Source: a virus. From it: a stretch of DNA of 64,000 nucleotides. Under the pieces are notes generated by a model, which searched no databases, had not been told where the DNA came from, and worked only from the letters and a program-made list of their open reading frames with translations. The position numbers were made by a program, and so were the translations under genes. Location: positions 1 through 64,000 of IMG/VR virus record IMGVR_UViG_3300044692_000046; one strand, given 5' to 3'. Of the stretch, positions 22,218 to 29,058 are shown one piece after another. How positions within the stretch are numbered: position 1 is the stretch's first letter; every line of letters starts with the position of its first letter.

Positions 22218-22529
22218 ATGACCTGGCGTACCCCGGCAGCGCTCGCCCATCTGATGGACACCCGAGACGAGATCCTGAACGCTCTGCTGCTGGCCATGGT
22301 GGAGCGACCCGACCGGCAGGAGACCACTCCGAGCGGCGAGCTGGGCTGGGTGGTGTTCGAGCGGGAGACCTTGCGAGACGCCGTGAACAAGCACCGCACC
22401 GGGAGCCGAGGGCCGGTCACCTTGACGGACATCGAGGCGCTGGAGTCGCAGGCGGCCGGGCACGTGGACTACGCGGAGAAACTGGCCTACTCCTGCGCCC
22501 GACTGGCGCTCGGATACGAGGAGGACTGA
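22218..22529 (+). CDS. Hypothetical helical protein, 103 aa
   Basis: Function not recognised. Long N-terminal helix (DTRDEILNALLLAMVERPDR), a WVVFERETLRDAV segment and a C-terminal YAEKLAYSCARLALGYEED. The EED ending matches the C-termini of genes at 21963 and 24278, which may reflect shared ancestry or local codon context (GAGGAGGACTGA doubling as ribosome site). Confidence 0.6.
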   Translation: MTWRTPAALAHLMDTRDEILNALLLAMVERPDRQETTPSGELGWVVFERETLRDAVNKHRTGSRGPVTLTDIEALESQAAGHVDYAEKLAYSCARLALGYEED

Positions 22530-22532
22530 CCG

Positions 22533-22754
22533 ATGGCTTCGACCCGTATCCCCCGCTCCGAGGTGCTGTGGCGCGGGCTTCCGGGCGGCAACGTTAGGCA
22601 CGCCGTTGTCGCCGCCGAGCCGCCGAACCTGCGTACGTTGTGCCCGCCGATCGCCTACGCGCCACGCGGCTGGTGGACGGACTTCCGCACCGACCCGGAG
22701 TGCGCCGCTTGCGCCCGCCGTGTCGAGCCCGCACCGAACACCAAGGAAGGCTGA
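22533..22754 (+). CDS. Small CxxC protein, 73 aa
   Basis: Function not recognised. Cysteines at TLCPP and ECAACARRV give a possible zinc site (C-x-n-CxxC). The preceding stop is three bases away and its GAGGAGGAC acts as ribosome site. Confidence 0.55.
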   Translation: MASTRIPRSEVLWRGLPGGNVRHAVVAAEPPNLRTLCPPIAYAPRGWWTDFRTDPECAACARRVEPAPNTKEG

Positions 22755-22757
22755 ACG

Positions 22758-22997
22758 ATGAGCGACTGGATGCGTCTCGCCGGCAAGAACCGGACCAACT
22801 GGCAGAAGGTTGGCTCGGGCATGGTGGCGCACGTCACCCGCATCGATACCGGCTCGTCTTGGGAAGTGGTGGTCATGAACCCGACGACCGGCGATGTGAT
22901 CGTGCGAGCCGATGGTGTCGCACGGAACGGTGAAGCCGCGAAGCGCGAAGCCGACGCATGGATAAACCGATACCTCACTGACGAGTGGGAGAACTGA
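22758..22997 (+). CDS. Hypothetical protein, 79 aa
   Basis: Function not recognised. Strand-strand-helix pattern: VAHVTRIDTGSSWEVVVMN, then GEAAKREADAWINRYLTD, like a small dsRNA-binding or DUF-type domain of phage early proteins. AAGGAAGGCTGAACG precedes the ATG. Confidence 0.55.
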   Translation: MSDWMRLAGKNRTNWQKVGSGMVAHVTRIDTGSSWEVVVMNPTTGDVIVRADGVARNGEAAKREADAWINRYLTDEWEN

Positions 22998-22998
22998 G

Positions 22999-23253
22999 AT
23001 GGCAACGATCGACCAATCGTCGTGCCCGAAGTGCGGCGCCGGACCGGGCACGCTCACCCTGTCGAAGGGGATGCAGGCGCTGCCGATCGGCACGTGGTCG
23101 CTGGCCGGCGTGCAGTTGAAGACGTCCGCGATTGAGGTGCCGGTGGTGGACTGCTCGGCGTGCGGTCTGCACGTGGTCGGCTCGTACGACCCGGATGGGC
23201 GGCACGTCACGTTCCCGAACCCCGACGAGCCCGCACTGAACGAGGAGAACTGA
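22999..23253 (+). CDS. Zinc-ribbon protein, 84 aa
   Basis: Two CxxC pairs, CPKCGAGPG near residues 9-12 and CSACGLH near 52-55, separated by a beta-rich middle (TLTLSKGMQALPIG, SAIEVPVVD). This is a treble-clef or zinc-ribbon layout. One base separates it from the previous stop. Nucleic-acid or protein contact is inferred. Confidence 0.65.
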   Translation: MATIDQSSCPKCGAGPGTLTLSKGMQALPIGTWSLAGVQLKTSAIEVPVVDCSACGLHVVGSYDPDGRHVTFPNPDEPALNEEN

Positions 23254-23256
23254 GCG

Positions 23257-23511
23257 ATGGCAACGATCGAGCGTCCACTACCTGTCGGCACCCCCGTGCA
23301 CCACAGCAACCAGATCTGGTCCGCTGCCGCCCACGTCGCCACCGGCGTCATCGAGGCCGTAAAGGGTCCCTACTACGACGGCTCTTTCGAGTACCAGGTA
23401 CTCACCGGCGAGGACTTCGGCCGCCGCCCCGGCCCGGACAACCCGCAGACCCGCACCACCTGGTGGTCGTCGCTGGCCACCATCCCCGTCGGGGAGGACC
23501 GCGATGTCTGA
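23257..23511 (+). CDS. Hypothetical protein, 84 aa
   Basis: Function not recognised. Starts MATIERPLPVGTPVHHS, echoing the MATIDQSS start of the upstream gene, then SH3-like strands (VATGVIEAVKGPYYDGSFEY) and a WWSSL tail. It overlaps the next gene by eight bases. Confidence 0.55.
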   Translation: MATIERPLPVGTPVHHSNQIWSAAAHVATGVIEAVKGPYYDGSFEYQVLTGEDFGRRPGPDNPQTRTTWWSSLATIPVGEDRDV

Positions 23512-23785
23512 CCTTTCTCCCGCCACGCGAGCCGCCGCGGACGCCCTCCAGCGCCACGCCTCCCGCAACGGCTACCCGCTGATCGGTGACGCTGAGGCGC
23601 TCGCCTGCGCGGCGATGCTGGCCGCCGGGCCGATCGTGGAGGCCGAACTGGCGGAGAAGATCGCGCTGGCTATCGAGGAGCGTTGCAAGGACATGCGGCA
23701 CGCCTGGTCCACCGGCTCGGGTGCCTACGTGTGCATGGTCTGCGCATCGCACGCCACTCTCGCCCGCCAGCACGCCACCACCTGA
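23504..23785 (+). CDS. Hypothetical protein with CxxC tail, 93 aa
   Basis: Function not recognised. Helical (AADALQRHASRNGYPLIGDA, EAELAEKIALAIEERC) with a late CMVCASHATLARQH that resembles half a zinc knuckle together with the earlier cysteine and histidine. Confidence 0.55.
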   Translation: MSDLSPATRAAADALQRHASRNGYPLIGDAEALACAAMLAAGPIVEAELAEKIALAIEERCKDMRHAWSTGSGAYVCMVCASHATLARQHATT

Positions 23786-23818
23786 CCCAACCAACAACCC
23801 GAGGGGGGATCGAGCACC

Positions 23819-24196
23819 ATGGCAGGGCAGTACGCCACCAGCACGAAAGTCGGCTCCGACCGCAGCATCGCGGAGATCGAGCGGACCCTGATGCGCTACG
23901 GCGCCCGTGGCTTCATGTACGGCCGGGACGAGGATCGGGGCGCGGCGGTGATCGCGTTCAAGGCCAACGACCGGCAGGTGCGGTTCGTGCTGCCGCTGCC
24001 CGACATCCGCCGAGTCGGCCCGGAGGGCATCCTGCCGAACGGCGGCGCGGTGTACTCGCTGTGCGAACCGGACTGGTGGACGCACGGCTGGGATATCCCC
24101 GGCCTACACCCGTCCGTCGAGGAGAACAAGCGGCAGGGCGACCAGCTCTGCCGAGCCTGCGTCTCCGCCTTCGACGCCGCGGTGAGCCGTTCCTGA
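23819..24196 (+). CDS. Hypothetical protein, 125 aa
   Basis: Function not recognised. The N-terminal SIAEIERTLMRYGARGFMYG and FKANDRQVRFVLPLPD resemble a small alpha/beta domain found in actinophage early genes. The C-terminus has a CRAC pair (GDQLCRACVSAFD). GAGGGGGGATCGAGCACC precedes the ATG. Confidence 0.6.
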   Translation: MAGQYATSTKVGSDRSIAEIERTLMRYGARGFMYGRDEDRGAAVIAFKANDRQVRFVLPLPDIRRVGPEGILPNGGAVYSLCEPDWWTHGWDIPGLHPSVEENKRQGDQLCRACVSAFDAAVSRS

Positions 24197-24277
24197 AGCT
24201 TCCGGGTCGGCTCGTGGACGCAATCCAGGGCCGGGCCGGTGGCTGCCAGATCGGCGCCAGGAAGGACAGAGACCGAG

Positions 24278-24748
24278 ATGAGCGAGACGAACACGGTGCC
24301 GGCGAACAGGGTGCTGCTGGCGGTGCTGGAGAACAAGCCAGCGGACGGCGTGCTGGCCGTGGCCCGGCTGATGCGCGAGCGGGCGGAGGCGGCCACGCAG
24401 GGCACCTGGGGGCTGGGGTTCGGCACGGACATCGTGTCGGGCATCACCCGGACCGGCCGGGCGTCGTACAGCTGCGACCACCACGTGGCGCGGGTGGTCG
24501 AGGATGACGACCGCTTCTCCGGGGACAACGTTCACAACGAGGCGGATTCCGAGGACGACGCCGTGCACATCGCCACCATGGCCAACCCGGCGGTGGCGCT
24601 GGCACTGGCCGACTGGCTGGAGGGCTCAGCGAACCAGATCCGCCACCTCGGGCCGGCGGCCGTATCGCAGCTCCACGACAGGTACGGGCCGGGCGCGGCG
24701 GTCGCGGTGGCCCGCGCCTACCTGACGGCCGACGTCGAGGAGGACTGA
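24278..24748 (+). CDS. DUF6221-like or helical hypothetical protein, 156 aa
   Basis: Contains NPAVALALADWLEGSANQIR after an ATMANPAVAL segment, which resembles the actinophage pattern in which a His/Ala-rich motif (HIATMANPAV) precedes a long helix. N-terminal LARLMRERAEAATQGTWG-like sequence. Function unknown. ATG at 24278 after AGGACAGAGACCGAG. Confidence 0.55.
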   Translation: MSETNTVPANRVLLAVLENKPADGVLAVARLMRERAEAATQGTWGLGFGTDIVSGITRTGRASYSCDHHVARVVEDDDRFSGDNVHNEADSEDDAVHIATMANPAVALALADWLEGSANQIRHLGPAAVSQLHDRYGPGAAVAVARAYLTADVEED

Positions 24749-24749
24749 G

Positions 24750-25001
24750 ATGAGCGACAACCGACCGAACCTCGCGGACACGGTGCCCGAGCCGGAGGAC
24801 GGCACCGTGCTGGTGCTCGAAAACGACTTCCGGGAGTTCACGCCGATCATCCGCGACGACGAAGCCGCATCCGACGCTGGCTACGACCCGAAGGCGCGCT
24901 GGTTCATCGCCACGGACAACCCGGAGGAGGCGGAGACGTGGAGGGAGATCGTGATGGGTTCGATCCGACTCCACTCGCTCACGGAGATCGCTAAGGTGTG
25001 A
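24750..25001 (+). CDS. Acidic hypothetical protein, 83 aa
   Basis: Function not recognised. Very acidic; strand-rich middle (DGTVLVLENDFREFTPII) and a helix EEAETWREIVMGSIRLHSL. One base after the previous stop, whose GAGGAGGAC serves as ribosome site. Confidence 0.55.
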   Translation: MSDNRPNLADTVPEPEDGTVLVLENDFREFTPIIRDDEAASDAGYDPKARWFIATDNPEEAETWREIVMGSIRLHSLTEIAKV

Positions 25002-25004
25002 CCC

Positions 25005-25244
25005 GTGCTGACCGAACTGATCCCCGACGAGCTGCGCGACCCGCAGCGACTGTTCACGCTGGGCGAGTTCTGCGACCTGAACCGGCCGCCGTGCCCGACC
25101 TGCGGGAAGCCTGTCGAGTACACGCCGAGGCGCCCGGTTGGCTTGCCGGACACGGAGGTGGCTCGGCAGCAGCGGGTGGTGGCGGTTGGCTGTGCCGTGT
25201 GCAAGGTGCACGAGCCGTTTCCGTGGCAGGAACAGCCTGCCTGA
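25005..25244 (+). CDS. Zinc-ribbon protein, 79 aa
   Basis: GTG start. CPTCGKPVEYTP at about residues 30-33 and CAVCKVHEPF near 63-66 form two CxxC knuckles. The last gene of this rightward block before a terminator. Function unknown. Confidence 0.6.
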   Translation: MLTELIPDELRDPQRLFTLGEFCDLNRPPCPTCGKPVEYTPRRPVGLPDTEVARQQRVVAVGCAVCKVHEPFPWQEQPA

Positions 25245-25260
25245 GCCTGGACACGATGAT

Positions 25261-25294
25261 GCGCCCCCGCCTCCAATCTGGAGGACGGGGGCGC
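25261..25294. terminator. Bidirectional hairpin terminator
   Basis: GCGCCCCCG-CCTCC (25261-25274) pairs with GGAGG-a-CGGGGGCGC (25280-25294), 14 bp with one bulge and a 5-base loop, followed by TCTACTGTCT on the plus strand. It lies between convergent genes. Confidence 0.7.
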
Positions 25295-25295
25295 T

Positions 25296-25526
25296 CTACT
25301 GTCTCCGCTCTACCCACTCCGCGGCGGCGATCGGGTCGATGGTCTGGACCGTCTCGGTGGCCCGGCCTCCCCGGATGATGGCGGCGTGCCAGCGGCGGGA
25401 GGCCCGCTCCTGCGGTAGCTCGGTGACCCGCCCACGCCAGTCGGCGCCGTCGCGCTGGTAGATGGCGGTGCGGCCCTCGATGGTCCAGCCGGGGCGGGTG
25501 GCGAGGGTGGACAGGTTATGGGGCAT
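25296..25526 (-). CDS. Small hypothetical protein, 76 aa
   Basis: Function not recognised. Beta-rich with conserved-looking tryptophans (GWTIEGRTAIYQRDGADW, RWHAAIIRGG) and a C-terminal AAAEWVERRQ helix. ATG at 25526; minus strand in a plus-strand array, divergent from the kinase-like gene, so the two may share control. Confidence 0.55.
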   Translation of the reverse strand: MPHNLSTLATRPGWTIEGRTAIYQRDGADWRGRVTELPQERASRRWHAAIIRGGRATETVQTIDPIAAAEWVERRQ

Positions 25527-25586
25527 GGGGACATCGCAGCACGCTCGAGGCGCATTCACAGCCCGAACGCCCGGACTGTCGACGGC

Positions 25587-25616
25587 TCTACAGGTTGAGG
25601 TGTAGAGTGGTCTACA
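25587..25616. promoter_or_regulatory. TCTACA/TGTAGA repeats at a leaderless promoter
   Basis: TCTACA at 25587-25592, its complement TGTAGA at 25601-25606, and TCTACA again at 25611-25616, touching the ATG. TAGAGT at 25603-25608 is a good -10 for a transcript starting near 25615. The repeats therefore overlap the promoter and should act as an operator (inference). Confidence 0.5.
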
Positions 25617-26062
25617 TGAGGACAACGGCTCGAGCCATCGGCAGCCAGCAGCGCGCAGCCCTAGCCGCCGAGTACCACCACGACGCGGCCGGCGCGCAGG
25701 AGTACGACAGCCTCGAGTACCTCGCCGCCGGCTCCCAGCGCACCGTCTACCTCGACCACCACGCCGGCATCGTCTACAAGCTCGGCGACGACTCCGCGAA
25801 CCGCCGCGAGGTGCGCGTCCTCGCCGAGCTGCGCGCTCGAGGTGTCACCCACGCCCCCGAGGCGACCCTGTACGAGGTCACGCTGACCGACCAGTGGGGC
25901 GACACGATGACCTGCACCGTCGTGGCCATGCCCTACCTGCCCGACGACGGATCGATGCCCCGGCCCTACCCGCTGCTCGAGGGTGCAGCCGACCTCAACC
26001 CGTACGGCAACGTCCACGCCCACGGCGGCCAACTCTGGCTGATCGACGCAGGCGGACTGTGA
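25616..26062 (+). CDS. Compact protein-kinase-like protein, 148 aa
   Basis: Kinase-fold motifs appear in order: Gly-containing strand LEYLAAGSQRTVYLD (about 33-47), a Lys strand GIVYKLGDD (about 51-59), a Glu-bearing helix RREVRVLAELRARGV, a hinge-like VVAMPYLPDDGS, then an abbreviated catalytic region DLNPYGNVHAHGGQLWLIDAGG (given here as two halves: DLNPYGNV and LWLIDAGG). At 148 residues it lacks most of the C-lobe, so activity is uncertain. It is under its own repeat-bearing promoter. Confidence 0.55.
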   Translation: MRTTARAIGSQQRAALAAEYHHDAAGAQEYDSLEYLAAGSQRTVYLDHHAGIVYKLGDDSANRREVRVLAELRARGVTHAPEATLYEVTLTDQWGDTMTCTVVAMPYLPDDGSMPRPYPLLEGAADLNPYGNVHAHGGQLWLIDAGGL

Positions 26063-26070
26063 GGAGACCG

Positions 26071-26436
26071 ATGACCACCATCACCCAGCGGCACGAGATC
26101 GAGGCGTGGCTCGGCGACGACCACGACCTCACCGACGAGCAGGTCACAGAACTTGTCCGGCAGGCCGAGGACATCAGCGAACGCTACCCAGACCACTCGG
26201 ACTACGACGTGCGGGAAGCCGCGCTGATCGCCGCTTGCCGTGTCCTGTCCGGCGACGACCCAGTGGCGGAGCTGAGCGGCGCGCTGACTCGAGCGCGGCT
26301 CGCCGAGATGCGCGCACTGGCGGGGCTGCGACAGGCTGCGGTGATGGCCGTGGCTGCTGGCGAGTCCGAGGCTGGCTTCGCCCGGCGGGCCGGCATCGAC
26401 CGGATGGCCGTGCGCAACTGGCTCGGCAAGCGCTAA
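26071..26436 (+). CDS. HTH-containing hypothetical protein, 121 aa
   Basis: A helical N-terminal region (LTDEQVTELVRQAEDISERY) is followed by a C-terminal HTH: AGESEAGFARRAGIDRMAVR then NWLGKR. Coupled in position to the kinase-like gene (8-base gap, GAGGAGACCG ribosome site). A regulator or adaptor is plausible. Confidence 0.6.
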   Translation: MTTITQRHEIEAWLGDDHDLTDEQVTELVRQAEDISERYPDHSDYDVREAALIAACRVLSGDDPVAELSGALTRARLAEMRALAGLRQAAVMAVAAGESEAGFARRAGIDRMAVRNWLGKR

Positions 26437-26450
26437 GGAAAGGAACTACC

Positions 26451-26666
26451 ATGCCCGGCCCGAAGTACCCGCTCTCCGTCGCCCTCCCGGGTGGCCGGGT
26501 GAGGCACACCGCCAAGCTCGTTCAGGACGGTCCAGCCGTGGTGACGCTGTGCGGGAAGCGCGGCACGCCGACCGGCGACGGCGCCCATCTCGGCTGGTGC
26601 GCGGCATGCGCGCGCAGGCCCAACCCGCAGGACCAGAGAAGTTGTGGCTGGCCACAGACACAGTGA
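26451..26666 (+). CDS. Zinc-ribbon-like protein, 71 aa
   Basis: Function not recognised. Contains TLCGKRG and WCAACARRP, giving C-x-n-CxxC, and a final lone cysteine. Similar in style to the 22533 gene. It is the last rightward gene before the strand switch. Confidence 0.55.
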   Translation: MPGPKYPLSVALPGGRVRHTAKLVQDGPAVVTLCGKRGTPTGDGAHLGWCAACARRPNPQDQRSCGWPQTQ

Positions 26667-26667
26667 G

Positions 26668-26718
26668 GCGCCGCGCACCCGTCCTGCCGGAGGGAGGCAG
26701 GAATCGGGTGCGCGGCGC
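26668..26718. terminator. Cruciform-like terminator of the rightward array
   Basis: Perfect 14-bp arms GCGCCGCGCACCCG (26668-26681) and CGGGTGCGCGGCGC (26705-26718). The loop itself carries a CCTGCC/GGCAGG stem. It starts right at the end of the last plus-strand gene. Confidence 0.75.
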
Positions 26719-26794
26719 ACTCATCGGGGGCGGGAGGGAAAGTCAGCCGGCCGGTCGAAGCGAACCGTCACAGGTTGCCGGTAGCGTTGCGAGT

Positions 26795-26846
26795 CCGGTC
26801 TCGCCGCCGGCAGGGGGGTTGCTCGGGGGTGGGGCGGCGAGACCGG
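26795..26846. terminator. Terminator of the leftward late operon
   Basis: Perfect 14-bp arms CCGGTCTCGCCGCC (26795-26808) and GGCGGCGAGACCGG (26833-26846), adjacent to the stop codon of the minus-strand gene at 26847. Together with 26668-26718 it insulates the two convergent blocks. The 76 bases between show no gene. Confidence 0.75.
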
Positions 26847-27023
26847 TCAAGCCGTCTCGTGCAGCTCCCGCCCGTCGAGGCTGTGGTGCACCAGCAGCCA
26901 GCCCATCGACCCGTCGTCGCGCGGCACCGGCTCGACGCGCGGCCCGCACACGCAGCCGTCGCCGCACGTGTCGTGCTCGATCAGGTCGCCCAGCGGCACC
27001 ACATGCACGGCGTCCGCGCTCAT
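26847..27023 (-). CDS. Small Cys-containing protein, 58 aa
   Basis: Function not recognised. Has a CGDGCVCGP cluster and a C-terminal GWLLVHHSLDGREL. ATGA overlap with the upstream membrane protein. Last gene of the leftward late operon. Confidence 0.55.
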   Translation of the reverse strand: MSADAVHVVPLGDLIEHDTCGDGCVCGPRVEPVPRDDGSMGWLLVHHSLDGRELHETA

Positions 27024-27184
27024 CGCAGCAGCCCCAGCGCATTCGCCTCCGGCAGCACCACCAGCGCCAGCACCAGACACGCCGCTGCCAGCCACTCCGG
27101 GCGGCCCTTCCCCGGCCAGCCCACGCCCGCCGCGAGGAACAGCAGCAGCGCGGCAAGGCCGAGCAGCAGTTGGGCACCCAGCAT
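27020..27184 (-). CDS. Two-TM mini membrane protein, 54 aa
   Basis: Two hydrophobic helices (LLLGLAALLLFLAAGV and LAAACLVLALVVLP) separated by PGKGRPEW. Located a few genes downstream of the holin, so it could be a second holin or a lysis accessory; that is inference. Confidence 0.55.
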   Translation of the reverse strand: MLGAQLLLGLAALLLFLAAGVGWPGKGRPEWLAAACLVLALVVLPEANALGLLR

Positions 27185-27186
27185 GG

Positions 27187-27618
27187 CTACACCGACCCGT
27201 ACTGCTCGCCGGGGCCGTCCCACATCGCCTCGACCACCTCGCGGGTTCGGTGCTCATCGCACAGCGCCGCACCGAACCACATCGGCGTGATCTCCGCGAA
27301 CCCCTTTGTCGGGGCGTCACACACACCCTCACCGACAGGGGCGCGGCAGCCTGACCAGTTGCCGAGTGTCCCGTCCAGCCGCAGCCGCTCGTCCAGCAGC
27401 CGCTGCCGCATGTGCGCGGTCGCCTCCTCGCGGGTGGCGTGCCCGATCCGGTCCCACGCAGGGGAGGCGTCACGCTGCTCGCCTGGCGTCTGGAGCATCT
27501 CCCGCCACGCCTCCGAGCAGCACTCGGCGTACCGGCCGCCCGTCTCACTGCCCCCGGCGTAGATCCAGCGTCCGGCGGCCGGGCCACGCTCGATCTGCTG
27601 GGCCATGTGCACCTGCAT
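27187..27618 (-). CDS. Hypothetical protein, 143 aa
   Basis: Function not recognised. Contains cysteines in WSGCRAPVGEGVCDAP and LCDEHRTREVV, similar to the zinc-ribbon CxxxxxxxxC...CxxH tails of several other small genes. ATG at 27618 overlaps the upstream stop (TGATG). Confidence 0.6.
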   Translation of the reverse strand: MQVHMAQQIERGPAAGRWIYAGGSETGGRYAECCSEAWREMLQTPGEQRDASPAWDRIGHATREEATAHMRQRLLDERLRLDGTLGNWSGCRAPVGEGVCDAPTKGFAEITPMWFGAALCDEHRTREVVEAMWDGPGEQYGSV

Positions 27619-27821
27619 CAGCACGTCACCACGGTCATCTGGAGCTGGCCGTGGACCGGGCAGGGCGGCGGCGGGATGATGGCGTGCCAGATCGTCGGGC
27701 AGGTGCACCGCGCGGCGTGGCCCCGGCACATGCGCCGGACCGGCTGGCCGTCCGGACCCCACGTGTAGTTGCAGGCGCACGGCGCCCCGACATGCGCGTG
27801 CTTGAGCGTCCTGATGTCCAT
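27618..27821 (-). CDS. Small Cys/His-rich protein, 67 aa
   Basis: Probable zinc-binding protein: PCACNYTW, RMCRGHAARCTCP and PPCPVHG supply seven cysteines and two histidines. AGGAGGTCTG precedes ATG at 27821. Function unknown. Confidence 0.6.
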   Translation of the reverse strand: MDIRTLKHAHVGAPCACNYTWGPDGQPVRRMCRGHAARCTCPTIWHAIIPPPPCPVHGQLQMTVVTC

Positions 27822-28081
27822 CAGACCTCCTCGAACAGCAGCGGAAACCTGTCCCGTCTCAGCGCAGACCACTCCCCGTCCGGCCCGTACACCAGCCACC
27901 AGCCCGGAGGCACCTGCACCAGGCCCTCCGCGCCGCTGACCCAGATCGAGCCGTCATTCACCAGCGGCACCTGCCGGGACCGGTCCGTGATCCAGTCGCA
28001 GAGGTCGGCGGCGTTGTCCCCCTCGAACAGCGCCGCCTCCACCTCCAGCGGGATGCGGCGGAACCTGCGGGCGACCGTCAC
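27821..28081 (-). CDS. Hypothetical protein, 86 aa
   Basis: Function not recognised; the sequence FRRIPLEVEAALFEGDNA, PPGWWLVYGPDGEW and a C-terminal PLLFEEV resembles small phage proteins with a conserved W-WLV-Y motif. GTG at 28081 is chosen because it overlaps the upstream stop as GTGA; a longer GTG start at 28099 is possible. Confidence 0.6.
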   Translation of the reverse strand: MTVARRFRRIPLEVEAALFEGDNAADLCDWITDRSRQVPLVNDGSIWVSGAEGLVQVPPGWWLVYGPDGEWSALRRDRFPLLFEEV

Positions 28082-28338
28082 GCCGAACGGGTCAGCCACG
28101 TCACCTCGGCGACCCCACCCGTGGTCACCGACGGGTAGCCGACGTGCATGTTCAGCGTCTGGCCTCGCGCCGCGGTCAGGCCCTTCGCCCGCAGGAACGC
28201 CGACAGGGTCATGCCGGCCCGGTTCGCCGCGTCCCGCAGCTCGGCCGCCTCGTCGGCGCTGAGCCGTACCGAGATGACCGAGTCGAGTCGGCGGGGCTGG
28301 ATCGGGCCGATGACCTCCCAGTCGTCGTTGTCGTCCAT
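28078..28338 (-). CDS. Ribbon-helix-helix/CopG-like protein, 86 aa
   Basis: The strand DSVISVRLSADEAAELRDAA followed by helix AGMTLSAFLRAKGLTAA is a ribbon-helix-helix DNA-binding pattern, as in CopG, MobC or antitoxins. No toxin gene is adjacent. It lies directly downstream of the holin gene in the late operon. Confidence 0.65.
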   Translation of the reverse strand: MDDNDDWEVIGPIQPRRLDSVISVRLSADEAAELRDAANRAGMTLSAFLRAKGLTAARGQTLNMHVGYPSVTTGGVAEVTWLTRSA

Positions 28339-28343
28339 CGCGA

Positions 28344-28700
28344 TCACTTTCCGGCGCTGGCTCGGACCGCGAGCATCGGGGACACCTGCGAGCGGGTCAG
28401 CAGCGACAGGAACGCCACCACCAGCGCGTCCACGCCGCCGATGAGCTCCGGGGAGGCGTGGTAGCCCCAGCCCGCAGCGAGCGCCGCCAGGGCGCCGACG
28501 AGGGTGGTGAACACGGCCGGCGCGATCGGCCGGGTGAACACGGCCTGCACCGCCCCCAGCACCGCGTTCAGCGCCGCGACGATGAGCCCGACGATCGCCG
28601 GGGTGAGGCTGTGGAAGCCGAGGGTCGCGAGCACACCGAGGCCGGCGCTGGCGAACCCGATCACGAGGGCCGGCTCGCGGCCCAGCAGCCAAGACTTCAC
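28344..28700 (-). CDS. Phage holin, 118 aa
   Basis: Three or four hydrophobic helices (about residues 10-30, 32-55, 60-80 and 85-100), short basic N-terminus (MKSWLLGREP) and polar C-terminus, the size and layout of an actinophage holin. It lies downstream of the lysin and two lysis-region membrane proteins. It would permeabilise the inner membrane to release the lysin (known for the family). Confidence 0.75.
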   Translation of the reverse strand: MKSWLLGREPALVIGFASAGLGVLATLGFHSLTPAIVGLIVAALNAVLGAVQAVFTRPIAPAVFTTLVGALAALAAGWGYHASPELIGGVDALVVAFLSLLTRSQVSPMLAVRASAGK

Positions 28701-28787
28701 GTTCGTACCCTTTCCGGGTGTTTAACCGTCCACCCGGGCGGGCGACGGAACTTGAGACACTCACGCACACGTGTTCGAATCGGGCAC

Positions 28788-29054
28788 ATGGCGGAGGTGA
28801 TCGAGCACAAGATCGTGGAACGCTGGTGGAACGGCAGCTTCGGCGACCTGCACCGGCAGCGCCTCCGCCTGCATCGGCACGTCACCGACGACGGAGCCGA
28901 GCACTGGGCTGTTGAGCTCGACAGCACCGGCGAACATCTGGCCTACCCGTGCGACAACGAGCAGCAGGCCCACGACACCATCGCGCGGCTATGTCAGGAG
29001 CGGCCCGGCGACTGGCGGCGAGTCGATGCGGCGGCGCGAGGCGAACAGGACTGA
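28788..29054 (+). CDS. Plus-strand moron in the lysis region, 88 aa
   Basis: Function not recognised. Small alpha/beta protein (EVIEHKIVERWWNGSFGDLH, EHWAVELDSTGEHL, DTIARLCQERPGDWR). Antisense to the direction of the late operon, with its own weak promoter: TTGAGA 28752-28757, 17 bp, TCGAAT 28775-28780, ATG at 28788, so probably leaderless. Independent expression suggests a lysogenic gene. Confidence 0.55.
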   Translation: MAEVIEHKIVERWWNGSFGDLHRQRLRLHRHVTDDGAEHWAVELDSTGEHLAYPCDNEQQAHDTIARLCQERPGDWRRVDAAARGEQD

Positions 29055-29058
29055 GCGG

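Noticed and set aside
28078-28338. Toxin-antitoxin pair suggested by the ribbon-helix-helix protein
   Set aside because: The neighbours are a holin and a beta-rich small protein, with no toxin-like partner, so only the DNA-binding fold is reported.
28771-28785. GTTCGAATCGGGC resembling a tRNA T-loop
   Set aside because: The flanking bases do not form a T-stem, and no anticodon or acceptor arm is found; it lies in a promoter region.
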